56,224 nucleotides of DNA from JBGPRB01 sp964422155 (GCA_964422155.1 CAYQZZ010000007.1:1-56224); one strand, 5' to 3'; positions 18,058 through 27,064 are shown, counted from the first letter of the stretch. Made by a program: numbers and translations. Notes: generated from the letters alone by a model not told the origin.

Positions 18058-18939
18058 CTATAGTCCGGCAGCGGTGATAATATCCGGCACTTTCTTTTCC
18101 CAGCCGATAGCCATAATATGCACGCCCTGGCACATGGGCTTCATCAGCTTGATGAGGTCGGCGGCAATCTGGATGCCGGTCTTTTCCCGGTCTTCTTTAG
18201 CCGCGGCGGACATCTTCTGGATAAGGTCGTCAGGAACGTGCACACCGGCGACGTTCGCGTTCATGAATTTAGCCATGCCGGCGTTTTTCAGCGGGATAAT
18301 GCCGGCCATGACAGGTACCTTGAATGTCTCTACCCGTTTCATAAATTTGGCGAAGGTACCGGCATCGTAGACGGCCTGGGTCTGGAAGAATTTAGCCCCG
18401 GCGGCGATTTTCTTCTCAAACTTATAAATTTGCATCTCCGCGGAAGCCTCGGTATTGGAATCCACCTTCACCACTGCCCCGGCGAAGAAATTCGGTTTGC
18501 CATGTAGCTCGTTACCGACCATGTCGAAGCCCTCGTTGAGGCGGGTGATAGCCTGGAGGAGGGTGACGGAGTCCAGGTCGAAGACACCCTTGGCCTGGGG
18601 ATGGTCGCCAAGAGAAGGCAGGTCACCGGTCAGTGCCAGGACATTCTTGATACCCATAACCCAGGCGCCGAGGAGGTCGGACTGGAGGGCAATACGATTG
18701 CGGTCGCGGCAGGTCATCTGGAATATCGGCTCGAGGCCGCCCTGGACGCACAGGGCAGAGGTCACCAGCGCAGCCAACCGCATTACCGAGCTCTGCTGGT
18801 CGGTGACATTGGCGGCATCCACTTTTCCCTTGAGAATTTCGATATTTTCCTTAATTTCTACAGTATCGGTACCCTTCAGCGGGCCGAACTCACAGGATAA
18901 TGCAAACTTCCCTGACTCCAGTTTTGATTGAAGGCTCAC
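18058..18939 (-). CDS. metF: Methylenetetrahydrofolate reductase, MetF
   Basis: A 293-residue flavin TIM-barrel enzyme that reduces 5,10-methylene-THF to 5-methyl-THF. The N-terminal FALSCEFGPLKGTD holds the catalytic glutamate region; NVTDQQ, LTGDLPSLGDHPQA and FFQTQAVYD are family landmarks (folate and FAD binding). It overlaps the metV stop by ATGA, so the two are translationally coupled and probably form the MetV-MetF complex known from acetogens. The NAD(P)H-type partner is absent. The upstream genes are the hydrogenase subunits, which suggests electrons come from H2 or an Fe-S carrier. It is the last gene of the operon, before a strong terminator. Confidence 0.92.
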   Translation of the reverse strand: MSLQSKLESGKFALSCEFGPLKGTDTVEIKENIEILKGKVDAANVTDQQSSVMRLAALVTSALCVQGGLEPIFQMTCRDRNRIALQSDLLGAWVMGIKNVLALTGDLPSLGDHPQAKGVFDLDSVTLLQAITRLNEGFDMVGNELHGKPNFFAGAVVKVDSNTEASAEMQIYKFEKKIAAGAKFFQTQAVYDAGTFAKFMKRVETFKVPVMAGIIPLKNAGMAKFMNANVAGVHVPDDLIQKMSAAAKEDREKTGIQIAADLIKLMKPMCQGVHIMAIGWEKKVPDIITAAGL

Positions 18940-19625
18940 TTTGCTTTCACCTCCTGGTCAAGATTCTCCAGGGCATAGCGCGAGGTGGACATCATTTCCG
19001 GTCGGGGCATTATTTTCTTATGGTCGAGCGGCTTCAACATATCAGCCAGACGGTTTAACTGTCCCCTGGCTTTCAGGCGGTTGTATATCAGTTCCCAGCC
19101 GCAGTCCCGGTCGGGTGATACTTCGCATTTCCCCTTGTTCGCCCCGCCGCAGGCGCCGCTGATAAGGCTCTTGGTGCAGGCGGTGAGAGGGCAGATGCCG
19201 CCGGTATGGTACAGCAGGCACTGGCCGCATTCATCACAGCGCTCGCTGCCTTCCCATTCCCCACGACTGCCGCCCAGGTTGACCGTGTTGCAGCCTGGAT
19301 AAACGGGCTTGTTAACGGCCGCCGCTACCGCCTGGACGCCGATACCGCAGGTCAATACCAGTACCGCATCGGCCGCCGCCACCTGGTCTATTTTGCCCTT
19401 TAATTCGGATTTAATTAAGGCTTTCCCACAGAGAAAATCGACGGTCTTGGTGCCGGTCACCTTTTTCCCGGCTTCCGTCAGCTTTTTCTTCATTTCTTCA
19501 ACCTGCTTAGGGCCGCCGCTGTCCGAAGACTGGGCGCAGCCTTTACAGCCCATGATGAAGACGCTTTTGTCTTTTTCGAGATAAGCCACTATCTCATCAA
19601 ACGGCTTCTGCTCTGATAAAATCAT
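18936..19625 (-). CDS. metV: MetV-type zinc/iron-sulfur subunit of methylene-THF reductase
   Basis: This 229-residue protein matches the MetV family (methylene-THF reductase C-terminal-domain proteins). It has an N-terminal FIMGCKGCAQSSDSGG segment and a cysteine-rich C-terminal half: ERCDECGQC, GGICPLTAC, SGACGG and DCGWELIYNRL. In acetogenic bacteria MetV partners MetF and is thought to pass electrons through its metal centres to the flavin. It lies 17 bp after the hydrogenase large subunit and overlaps metF. The organisation hydrogenase - metV - metF suggests physical or functional coupling. Cytosolic, with no signal peptide. Confidence 0.9.
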   Translation of the reverse strand: MILSEQKPFDEIVAYLEKDKSVFIMGCKGCAQSSDSGGPKQVEEMKKKLTEAGKKVTGTKTVDFLCGKALIKSELKGKIDQVAAADAVLVLTCGIGVQAVAAAVNKPVYPGCNTVNLGGSRGEWEGSERCDECGQCLLYHTGGICPLTACTKSLISGACGGANKGKCEVSPDRDCGWELIYNRLKARGQLNRLADMLKPLDHKKIMPRPEMMSTSRYALENLDQEVKAK

Positions 19626-19642
19626 CTCTCCTCCTTCAAAAC

Positions 19643-21202
19643 CTACACTACCCTGAACTGAACAAGGTCTCGACCTTTGGGCGTCACGACGTGGACGGCG
19701 CAGGCAATGCAGGGGTCAAAAGAGCGGATGATACGCACGATTTCAAAGGGATTTTTCTCATCCTTGACCCTGGTGCCGATAAGTGCCTGCTCGATAGGTC
19801 CGTGCTGACCTTTATCATCCATGGGGGATATATTCCAGGTGGTTGGGACCACCGCCTGATAGTTGGCAATCTTCTTGTTTTTAATTTCAATCCAGTGCCC
19901 CAGGGCACCGCGGGAGCCCTCAATGATTCCCATACCCATCGATTCATCGGGAATTTTATACTCGACGTAGGCCGGCTGACCCGGCTTCAACTGCAAAGCC
20001 CAGCCTTCCAGCGAATCGGCGATGAACTTGGCGGAAAGCGCCCTTGCCAGGTGACGACCGAGAACGGAGAATAGCACTGAAGGCTTCGCCTTGAGCTGCT
20101 TCAAAGCACCATCGACCAGTTCTTTCATCTTCGGGTCACCCTTGGCGTAGGTTACCGCTACCCTGGCAAGGGGACCCACCTCATAGACCCTGCCGTCATA
20201 GCGCGGGGCTTTGACCCATGTATAAGCATCCTTCTTGCCGTACTGTGGTTTCGTATCACCGTGAGAAGGATGAAGGTTTGTGGTGGAATCTTCGTACCAG
20301 GAGTGCCTGACCTGTTCGGTTATCTTACCGGTATCAAGGGGGGCCGGTTTGAGGTCGGCCCCGATGGTGCCCTGCTTGAACAGCCGTTCACGCATGGCGT
20401 AATCAGGACTGGTGCCGTTCAGGTCATACATGCCGTAGGAGAGCAGGTTCTTACAGCCGACACCTATTTCCGCATAGTCGAGATAGGCACCGGCCACCGC
20501 GAACACATCCGGAATATAGACATTATTGATGAAGTCCTGGAGTATTTTTATCTTCCAGATATAGGCCATGATGTTATCGGCGGTGGGTACGGTGGTAACG
20601 CCACCGGGGACAACCCCCACGCTGTGAGGTATCTTGCCGCTGAAGATGCTGACGGCCTCGTGGCCGATGCGCCGGATTTCCAGGGCTTTTACATAGTGGG
20701 CCACGGCCTGCTGGTTCACCTCCGGCTTTAGGCGGTAATCACCTTCGTAGCGGGGCAGGAACGGCTCTAAAGCGCCGCGGCTGATGAAATCTTTAACTGA
20801 ATTCAGTTGAGAGTCGTTTCCCTCATATTTAGCGACATCCGCAACGTTCACGTAATCGAGCGCCGCCAGGTGGTAGAAATGGAGACAATGGTCCTGGGCG
20901 ACATGCGCACCGTGTATAAGGTTGCGTATTATCCGGCCGTTATCGGGTATTTTATCGGCAATACCGAAGGCGCTGTCCAGGTTCAATGTCGCCGCGATAC
21001 CATGGGACTGCGGGCAGACACCGCAAATCCTCTGCGCGATTATCTGGGCATCACGCGGGTCCCGGCCCCTGAGAATCAACTCCAGTCCGCGGAAGAGGTT
21101 GCCGGTCGCCCGTGCATCCTTGACAACACCGTTCTCAACAACACACTCTATTTTTAAATGGCCCTCAATCCTGGTGACGGGGTCGATAACAATTTTGCCC
21201 AT
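19643..21202 (-). CDS. [NiFe] hydrogenase large subunit (group 1-like)
   Basis: The 519-residue catalytic subunit carries the Ni-Fe ligands. The L1 motif RICGVCPQSH places cysteines at 60 and 63; the L2 motif DPCIACAVH places them at 498 and 501 with H504. Fifteen residues follow H504, the C-terminal tail normally removed by a maturation protease. The wording of L2 is closest to group 1 uptake enzymes as I know them, although the partner small subunit has no export signal. No maturation genes (hyp, protease) are in the window. Expected reaction: H2 oxidation or evolution with electrons passing to the small subunit. Confidence 0.93.
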   Translation of the reverse strand: MGKIVIDPVTRIEGHLKIECVVENGVVKDARATGNLFRGLELILRGRDPRDAQIIAQRICGVCPQSHGIAATLNLDSAFGIADKIPDNGRIIRNLIHGAHVAQDHCLHFYHLAALDYVNVADVAKYEGNDSQLNSVKDFISRGALEPFLPRYEGDYRLKPEVNQQAVAHYVKALEIRRIGHEAVSIFSGKIPHSVGVVPGGVTTVPTADNIMAYIWKIKILQDFINNVYIPDVFAVAGAYLDYAEIGVGCKNLLSYGMYDLNGTSPDYAMRERLFKQGTIGADLKPAPLDTGKITEQVRHSWYEDSTTNLHPSHGDTKPQYGKKDAYTWVKAPRYDGRVYEVGPLARVAVTYAKGDPKMKELVDGALKQLKAKPSVLFSVLGRHLARALSAKFIADSLEGWALQLKPGQPAYVEYKIPDESMGMGIIEGSRGALGHWIEIKNKKIANYQAVVPTTWNISPMDDKGQHGPIEQALIGTRVKDEKNPFEIVRIIRSFDPCIACAVHVVTPKGRDLVQFRVV

Positions 21203-21278
21203 TATTTCACCTCGCTTCGTTCAATTCTATTCAATTACCCCCCTTGGCGGCTGCCACTCCTTGCGTCCGTTCAAGCTC

Positions 21279-21431
21279 CTATTTAAAGGAATTATCAATT
21301 TTCTTAGTAGCTTTCCTCAAGCCATCGTCAATTTTCTCACCAGCAGATTTCGGTTCTTTCTTTACACGCACCACGATAGTTCCCTTGCGAGTGGATATTG
21401 TTTTGTTTTTACCTTTCTTTATCACTGCCAT
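21279..21431 (-). CDS. Small basic protein (50 aa) between the hydrogenase subunits
   Basis: A 50-residue frame lies in the 259-bp gap between the small- and large-subunit genes, same strand. Translation signals are strong: AAAGGAG with a good spacing before ATG at 21431. The product is lysine-rich (MAVIKKGKNKTIS at the start, TKKIDNSFK at the end), has no membrane segment or cysteine, and ends in a helix-like DDGLRKATKKI. I recognise no family. Its position suggests a hydrogenase accessory or assembly protein, but that is inference only. Confidence 0.6.
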   Translation of the reverse strand: MAVIKKGKNKTISTRKGTIVVRVKKEPKSAGEKIDDGLRKATKKIDNSFK

Positions 21432-21461
21432 TTTTATTCTCCTTTCCGGCTCTAATGTACA

Positions 21462-22352
21462 TTATTTCACCTCCTTGTTAGCCCAGTAAGCGCCAACGAC
21501 GGGAAGGTCAACATCAACGAGTTTCTCATAGAACGGCGTCGTCTCGTTAGGGAATTCGGGCTGGGTACAGCCATTACACGGCGCTCCGGCGCCGATGACC
21601 CAGTTCGTGCCACTGTTCCACCGCCGCAGCGGGCAATCGGCGTGGGTGATGGGGCCTTTACAACCGAGCTCATAAAGGCAGCCATCTTCACCGAACTTCT
21701 TGGCGAATTTTCCTTCGTCAAAATAGGCGCGGCGGGGGCAGTTCTCATGTATCAGCTTGCCGTAGAAAGCCTTCGGTCTCAGGAAGTCATCGAGGTCTTC
21801 AGCCTTGGGTAGGCCGCTCAGGATAACGCTCGCTACCGTCCCCACAAACCAGTCGGGATGAGGAGGACAGCCGGGAATATTAATCAAAGGCTTGCTGATG
21901 CCTTTCGCATCGAGGGCTTTCTGCACAGAGGCGCAGCCGGTAGGGTTAGGGGGTGCGGCCGGAATACCGCCGAATGAGGCGCAGGTGCCCAGAGCGATAA
22001 CCGCCAGTGCATCCTGGGCAAGCTCCGTCACCCTCTGCAGCATGGTAACGGGTTTGCCGTTCCTCTCACCAATTGCCCCGTAAACGGCATCCGTAGCCAT
22101 GGGTACGGCACCGTCAACCACCAGAACATACTCGCCCTTCTGCCGTTTAGCGGTGTCCTCCATCACCTGAAGCGCCGGTTCCCCGGCGGCAGCCATGATG
22201 ACCGGATGAAACTTGAGGTTGATGTGCACGCCGGGAACTATCTGGTCGATGAGCACATTTTTGATGGTGGGGCTGGCCGCATTAAGCAGTGTTACGACAC
22301 AGCCGCTGCAGGCAGCTGTTTGCAAGTAAATAACCGGAAGTTCCTTAACCAT
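21462..22352 (-). CDS. [NiFe] hydrogenase small subunit lacking a Tat signal
   Basis: The 296-residue electron-transfer subunit should carry three Fe-S clusters: proximal motif AACSGCVVTLLN (C15, C18) with GTCASFGG and GCPPHPDW, then medial and distal ligands in ENCPRRAYFDEG, CLYELGCKGP, ADCPLRRWN and PCNGCTQPEF. The C-terminal pattern is that of group 1 enzymes, yet the protein begins at what is normally the mature N-terminus, with no RRxFxK leader, so it should stay in the cytosol. I set the start at the ATG 22352, nine nt after AAAGGAG; a TTG at 22361 would overlap the ribosome site. It is the first gene of the hydrogenase-metVF operon. Confidence 0.92.
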   Translation of the reverse strand: MVKELPVIYLQTAACSGCVVTLLNAASPTIKNVLIDQIVPGVHINLKFHPVIMAAAGEPALQVMEDTAKRQKGEYVLVVDGAVPMATDAVYGAIGERNGKPVTMLQRVTELAQDALAVIALGTCASFGGIPAAPPNPTGCASVQKALDAKGISKPLINIPGCPPHPDWFVGTVASVILSGLPKAEDLDDFLRPKAFYGKLIHENCPRRAYFDEGKFAKKFGEDGCLYELGCKGPITHADCPLRRWNSGTNWVIGAGAPCNGCTQPEFPNETTPFYEKLVDVDLPVVGAYWANKEVK

Positions 22353-22667
22353 CAAGTCCAACTCCTTTCATAGTAATCTTGATATTCACACGCCATTGTA
22401 TTCAGTTAAAATAAAATACTGGAGATACGTAATCGGAACGGTTTATGAGCACACCAGTAAAATTCAATATTTTTCCGGGCTCCATCTAGTACGCGGCTGT
22501 AATATTAAGTGGATATTTTTGAGGTATATCAATGCCACGTATATTGCATAAAAGTTTTAGGACTTTAGCTACATTACCCGTGGTTATTATATTATGGAGC
22601 TGGAAATAAGTCCAGCCCCGCTACCGATAAATGAAAACAAGAGGATTTCCCGAGAAGAAGTAGCTTA
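22353..22667. other. Intergenic region upstream of the hydrogenase operon
   Basis: No coding frame. It separates the etf block from the hydrogenase block on the minus strand and should contain the hydrogenase promoter. Several AT-rich stretches could be -10 boxes, but no clear -35/-10 pair stands out, and there is no obvious terminator after the membrane oxidoreductase gene. The ribosome site AAAGGAG lies just before 22352. Confidence 0.4.
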
Positions 22668-24638
22668 TTATTCAGGTAAAGCTCTGGCGACAATTTCAGC
22701 CAGGTCCAGCACCTGCACTTTATCGGCAACCTCTTTGTCTTTTAAGCCGTCGTCAAACATGGTCATGCAGTACGGGCAGCAGACGCAAATCGTTTCCGGC
22801 TTCTTTTCCAGTGCCTCTTCCACACGCGCCACGTTAATGAGCTTCCCCTCTTTTTCCTCCATCCACATACGGCCGCCGCCGGCCCCGCAGCAAAATCCCT
22901 TGTCGCGGTTACGCTCCATTTCCGCCGGAGCCCGGCCGGTAGCCGAAGCAATGACCTGTCGCGGTGCATCGTAAAGAGCGTTATATCTTCCCAGATAGCA
23001 GGAGTCGTGGAACACCACGTTGCCCAGGTCCCCCGAAGCGTTCAGCTTCAGTTTACCCTCGTGAATTAAGTTATTGATAAATTCCGTGTGATGGATAACT
23101 TCCAGTTTAACGCCGTACTGCTGATAGTCATTCTTCAGGGTGCTGTAACAATGCGGACACTGAGTAATGATTTTCTTGATACTCTTTTCTTCAAATATCT
23201 TGACATTCGCTTTAGCCATACGGTCGAAGACATATTCGTTGCCGAGACGGCGCAGGCTATCCCCACAGCATAATTCATCTCTACCCAGGGTACCCCAGGA
23301 AACGCCGCTTTTATCAAGAATTCTGGCTACCGATAGAGTCGTCCGCCGGTTCCGGGCGTCAAAAGCGCCGGCGCAGCCGACATAGAACAGATAGTCGGTT
23401 TTACCGGCTTCAAAAGGCTTAACGTTAATATCCGCCGCCCATTTGATTCTTTCCGTCGGCGCCATTCCCCAGGGATTGCTGCGCTGCTCCATATTCTCGA
23501 ACAATGTCAGCAACTCTTCCGGAAACCTTGACTTCATCTCCACCAGGTGCCGACGCATGTCGACTATCTTCGGTACATGCTCGATAAACACCGGGCAGAC
23601 TTCCATACAGGCGCCGCAGGTAGTACACTCCCAGAGGACTTCCTCGGAAACGCTCCCCTCACCCTCGCCGCCGATTAACGGCAATGCTTTATTTTTATCC
23701 TTGGCGCTGTTTTTCAACAGGTTTAACTTGATATCATGTATGAGTAACCGCGGCTGTAACGGCTTATCGGTGAAAGTTGCCGGGCAGACATCCGAGCAAC
23801 GGCCGCACTCGGTACATGAATAGGAGTCGAACAAAGCCTTCCAGGTAAACTGTTCCGCCTGCCCGACGCCGAAGGCATTACCCTTTTTAAACTCCTCCCG
23901 GGGCTGCGTCTTGACCTTTTCCAGACTCTGGAAAAAGCAGTTCGGAATAGAGGTAAGAATGTGCATGTGCTTGCTGTAAGGCAGATAGTTGAGGAAGGAC
24001 AGCAGCACTAAAGCATGAATCCACCAGAAGACTTTAGCCGCCGTTTCCAGGTCCCCTACCGAAGCACCCGATGGAATGATGGAAGCACCGAAGTTCGATA
24101 TGGGCATATAGGCCGCCGCCCTTTCCGTGCCCTGAGCGATTTCGCTGGCGTTCATACCGAAGAAGGCAATCATCAGGCCGGCAATCAGCGAAAGGATGAT
24201 GAAAGCATCGCGACTCTTAGCTTCGGTGTAAGGGGGCGGAAAAGCCAGTCGGCGGATAATCGCCGCAATGACACAAAGCAGGGCCAATACCGACACGATA
24301 TCGAAAATACAGGCCAGGGTAAAATAAGCTCCATCCGGCAGACGCGAGTAACTGATGACGTCCGGGGCAAGGCCATTAAGCAGGAACTCGGTATTAGATA
24401 TCAGGAGAATCATGAAGGCCCAGAAAAGCACGAAGTGGTTGACGCCGAAAGGCTTACTGACCACTCGTCTCTGGCCGAAGGCATAAAACAGCATATTCCA
24501 GAAACGTCTGCCGATAGCGTTGAACCTGTTATCGGGTCGGCCCCGCAAAACCAGGCCGAAACGACGGAAGCAGCTATACGCGAAAAAAATTACCGCGAGA
24601 ATGAAAACGATGATAAACGCAATTATAGTTGCCGTCAT
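22668..24638 (-). CDS. Membrane Fe-S oxidoreductase (HdrD-like, ETF:quinone type)
   Basis: 656 residues join a membrane part and an HdrD-like part. The N-terminal ~240 residues contain several hydrophobic helices with the character of NarI-type cytochrome b. Then come two 4Fe-4S motifs, CTECGRCSDVCP and CTTCGACMEVCP, and two cysteine-rich CCG domains (CCGDSLRRLG near 445 and CCGAGGGRMW near 590). This layout matches the oxidoreductase that links EtfAB to (methyl)menaquinone in syntrophic fatty-acid oxidisers. It lies 16 bp after etfA and is clearly in the same operon. Expected role: passing electrons from acyl-CoA dehydrogenases via ETF to the quinone pool. The ribosome site is AAAGGAA. Confidence 0.88.
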   Translation of the reverse strand: MTATIIAFIIVFILAVIFFAYSCFRRFGLVLRGRPDNRFNAIGRRFWNMLFYAFGQRRVVSKPFGVNHFVLFWAFMILLISNTEFLLNGLAPDVISYSRLPDGAYFTLACIFDIVSVLALLCVIAAIIRRLAFPPPYTEAKSRDAFIILSLIAGLMIAFFGMNASEIAQGTERAAAYMPISNFGASIIPSGASVGDLETAAKVFWWIHALVLLSFLNYLPYSKHMHILTSIPNCFFQSLEKVKTQPREEFKKGNAFGVGQAEQFTWKALFDSYSCTECGRCSDVCPATFTDKPLQPRLLIHDIKLNLLKNSAKDKNKALPLIGGEGEGSVSEEVLWECTTCGACMEVCPVFIEHVPKIVDMRRHLVEMKSRFPEELLTLFENMEQRSNPWGMAPTERIKWAADINVKPFEAGKTDYLFYVGCAGAFDARNRRTTLSVARILDKSGVSWGTLGRDELCCGDSLRRLGNEYVFDRMAKANVKIFEEKSIKKIITQCPHCYSTLKNDYQQYGVKLEVIHHTEFINNLIHEGKLKLNASGDLGNVVFHDSCYLGRYNALYDAPRQVIASATGRAPAEMERNRDKGFCCGAGGGRMWMEEKEGKLINVARVEEALEKKPETICVCCPYCMTMFDDGLKDKEVADKVQVLDLAEIVARALPE

Positions 24639-24654
24639 AATTATTCTATTCCTT

Positions 24655-26016
24655 TTAAGATGCCGGCGTTACCTTGCCGGTGGTTGCTCCGCCGGCTTTT
24701 TTGGCACGCAGCTCCCGGACATAGCCGGTAATAGCCGGTATTACCTGGAAGAGGTCGCCGACAATACCATAGGTGGCTACCTCGAAAATAGGCGCCTGCT
24801 TATCACGATTAATGGCGATAATAGTGTCCGAGTCCTGCATACCGACCAGGTGCTGGATGGCACCACTGATGCCGCAAGCAATATAAATTTTAGGCCTGAC
24901 TGTCTTACCCGTCTGGCCGACCTGGCGTTCCAGGGGCATCCAGCCCGCTTCCACAGCGGCGCGCGAGCAGGCTACCACCCCACCGAGCTCATTAGCGAGT
25001 TCCTGCAGGATTGAGTAGTTCTCTTTATTGCACATGCCCCGCCCGCCGGAGACGATGATATCCGCCGCCGCCACATCAACGCTATCCAGATTCTGGTCGG
25101 CGATTATCTCCAGAACCTTGGCGGCAATATCTTCTTCCCTGATGGGGACAGTCTCGCGGACGATGGTACCGGTGCGGGAAGTATCTTTCACCGGCAGGGG
25201 CATTACATGGGGTCGTACCGTAGACATCTGCGGTCGGGTGTATTCCGTCAATATGGTGGCCATGATGTTGCCGCCAAAGGCAGGACGCGTCTGGAGCAGG
25301 AAACCTTTATCGTCAATAGACAGACCGGTGCAATCAGCCGTCAGTCCCGTCTGAAGATTGGTGGCGACAGCACCAGCTAAATCCCTGCCCAGACCGGTAG
25401 CACCGATGAGCACAATTTCCGGTTTATACTTTTCTATGAGGTAAACAAGGGACTTATAATACGATTCGGTACGGTAATAGTGGAATACCGGGTCGTCAAC
25501 CAGATAAACCTTCGAAGCACCGTAAGCAAACGCTTCCCGGCAGAGATGTTCGACCTTATCGCCGACACATATAGAGCACAGCTCGACACCTCGCGTTTTA
25601 GCGAGGTCAGCACCTACGCCCAATAGCTCCCAGGAAACTTCAGCCGGCTTGCCTTCGGTGTGCTCTACAAAGACCCAGACACCCTTGTATTCCTTGATTT
25701 TCGCCAGCCTGGGGTCTTTTACCTCGCCCTCCGGTTCGGCGGCGGGCTTGGCGGCGCCTTTCTGTGCCGCTAACTCAGCGAGAATCTTCTGCTCTTCCGG
25801 AGTGTAGTAAATTTCGATGGCCTGGGTGGGGCAGACCTTGATGCACTTCTGGCACCGGGTACATTGTTCCAGGTCGATAACCGGCTCGCCCTTCTCGTTC
25901 ATTTTTATGGAGTCTTTCGGGCACTCAGTTTCACAGCGAGCGCCGCAAGCGATGCACTTGCCGGGGATAAGCCTGGCCGTGCCGCGCGGCCTTTTAATTT
26001 TCTTTGGCTCTTCCAT
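24655..26016 (-). CDS. etfA: Electron transfer flavoprotein alpha subunit with N-terminal ferredoxin domain
   Basis: The 453-residue protein fuses a two-cluster ferredoxin domain to EtfA. Ferredoxin cysteines: C21, C24, C28, C32 (spacing x2-x3-x3, slightly unusual) and C52, C55, C58, C62. After a linker (about 75-105) the EtfA domain starts WVFVEHTEGKPAEVSW. The C-terminal FAD domain shows VVACSRAAVEAGW, VRPKIYIACGISGAIQH and IIAINRD. It forms a heterodimer with EtfB. The extra Fe-S domain gives a wire to the membrane oxidoreductase encoded next; similar fusions occur in anaerobic fatty-acid oxidisers. The gap to etfB is 29 bp. Confidence 0.93.
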   Translation of the reverse strand: MEEPKKIKRPRGTARLIPGKCIACGARCETECPKDSIKMNEKGEPVIDLEQCTRCQKCIKVCPTQAIEIYYTPEEQKILAELAAQKGAAKPAAEPEGEVKDPRLAKIKEYKGVWVFVEHTEGKPAEVSWELLGVGADLAKTRGVELCSICVGDKVEHLCREAFAYGASKVYLVDDPVFHYYRTESYYKSLVYLIEKYKPEIVLIGATGLGRDLAGAVATNLQTGLTADCTGLSIDDKGFLLQTRPAFGGNIMATILTEYTRPQMSTVRPHVMPLPVKDTSRTGTIVRETVPIREEDIAAKVLEIIADQNLDSVDVAAADIIVSGGRGMCNKENYSILQELANELGGVVACSRAAVEAGWMPLERQVGQTGKTVRPKIYIACGISGAIQHLVGMQDSDTIIAINRDKQAPIFEVATYGIVGDLFQVIPAITGYVRELRAKKAGGATTGKVTPAS

Positions 26017-26045
26017 ATAATTATGTCCTGGCTGGCTTTATCATG

Positions 26046-26858
26046 CTAAAAGGATAGAAGGTCCTTTTCCATCATCTTGTTTATCAATAACCTGGCGGAA
26101 TCTTCAGGCTTGTCAGTATCCTTGCTCAGTATCTCGCCCTTGACTCTTTCCGGTGAGAAGATTTTGCGTACCTGCGTGGCCGAACCCTTAAGCCCGATGG
26201 TTGCCTCATTTAGCTGCATAGCTTTGTTGTCCCAGAGTGTTATAGCCGCTTCCTCGGCCATCAGCCGCATCGGTACGTTGGGATAGCGTGGCGAGTTGAT
26301 TTCCCTCAGCACCGCAATCATAACAGGTAAGGGGGCGGTAACTACTTCATGTCGACCTTCCAGTTTCCGCCTGACTTTTACCTTTTTAGCCTTCAGGTCG
26401 ACTTCTTCAACGCGGTCGACCAATGTTAATTGCGAACACCCCAAGCGGGTAGCGATACCGGGGCCTACCTGGGCCGTGTCCCCGTCGATAGTCTGACGGC
26501 CACACATGACGATGGCTAATTCTTCCTTCTGGGCAAGCTTCCGGATAGCTTCCGTCAGGACCATGCTCGTAGCCAGAGTATCGGCCCCTCCGAAAGCCCG
26601 GTCGCTCAGCAATATAGCTTCATCGGCTCCCAGAGCGATAGTCTTCCGTAACGTAACCTCAGCGCTGGGAGGACCCATGGAAATAACGGCGACGCGAAAT
26701 CCGTATTTGTCTTTAAGCCTGAGGCTCTCTTCCAGGGCATGCGTATCGAAGGGATTCATAATAAAGGGCACGCCCTCTCGGATGAGAGTGCCGGTAACTG
26801 GGTCAACTTTGACCTGTGTAGTGTCGGGAACCTGTTTTACGCAGGTAACTACTAACAT
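26046..26858 (-). CDS. etfB: Electron transfer flavoprotein beta subunit
   Basis: 270 residues of the EtfB family: VTCVKQVPDTTQVKVDP at the start, the AMP/FAD-binding CGRQTIDGDTAQVGPGIA loop, and a conserved SPRYPNVPMRLM segment. It pairs with the adjacent ferredoxin-EtfA to carry electrons from acyl-CoA dehydrogenases. It is the first gene of etfB-etfA-membrane oxidoreductase; the promoter must lie in 26859-26960, an AT-rich stretch before a palindromic repeat. No acyl-CoA dehydrogenase gene is within the window, so the donor lies elsewhere. Length is standard. Confidence 0.93.
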   Translation of the reverse strand: MLVVTCVKQVPDTTQVKVDPVTGTLIREGVPFIMNPFDTHALEESLRLKDKYGFRVAVISMGPPSAEVTLRKTIALGADEAILLSDRAFGGADTLATSMVLTEAIRKLAQKEELAIVMCGRQTIDGDTAQVGPGIATRLGCSQLTLVDRVEEVDLKAKKVKVRRKLEGRHEVVTAPLPVMIAVLREINSPRYPNVPMRLMAEEAAITLWDNKAMQLNEATIGLKGSATQVRKIFSPERVKGEILSKDTDKPEDSARLLINKMMEKDLLSF

Positions 26859-26960
26859 GAATATATTGTACCTAAGAACTAGACAAATTTACCATAGATA
26901 TTACCACATATTTAAATATTCGGCAAATATTACGGACGAGGGTGTTTATTAACATCATCG

Positions 26961-27064
26961 TGTCATTCTGACCCCGATGCAATCGGGGGAAGAATCCGCT
27001 ACCCTTACCTTAATGACGGATTCTTCAGTCGTCCCGATTGCATCGGGACTCCTTCAGAATGACA
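26961..27064. repeat. Palindromic repeat, TGTCATTCTGA family (copy 1)
   Basis: Perfect ends TGTCATTCTG/CAGAATGACA enclose nested arms CCGATGCAATCGGG / CCCGATTGCATCGGG and GAATCCG / CGGATTC. About 104 bp, between divergent etfB and surE. Other copies are at 33551, 46695, 49226 and 54256. No coding content; MITE-like appearance. Confidence 0.85.

Noticed and set aside
18058..26858. One continuous operon from etfB to metF
   Set aside because: A 306-315 bp gap separates the etf block from the hydrogenase block, too long to assume one transcript; treated as two adjacent operons.
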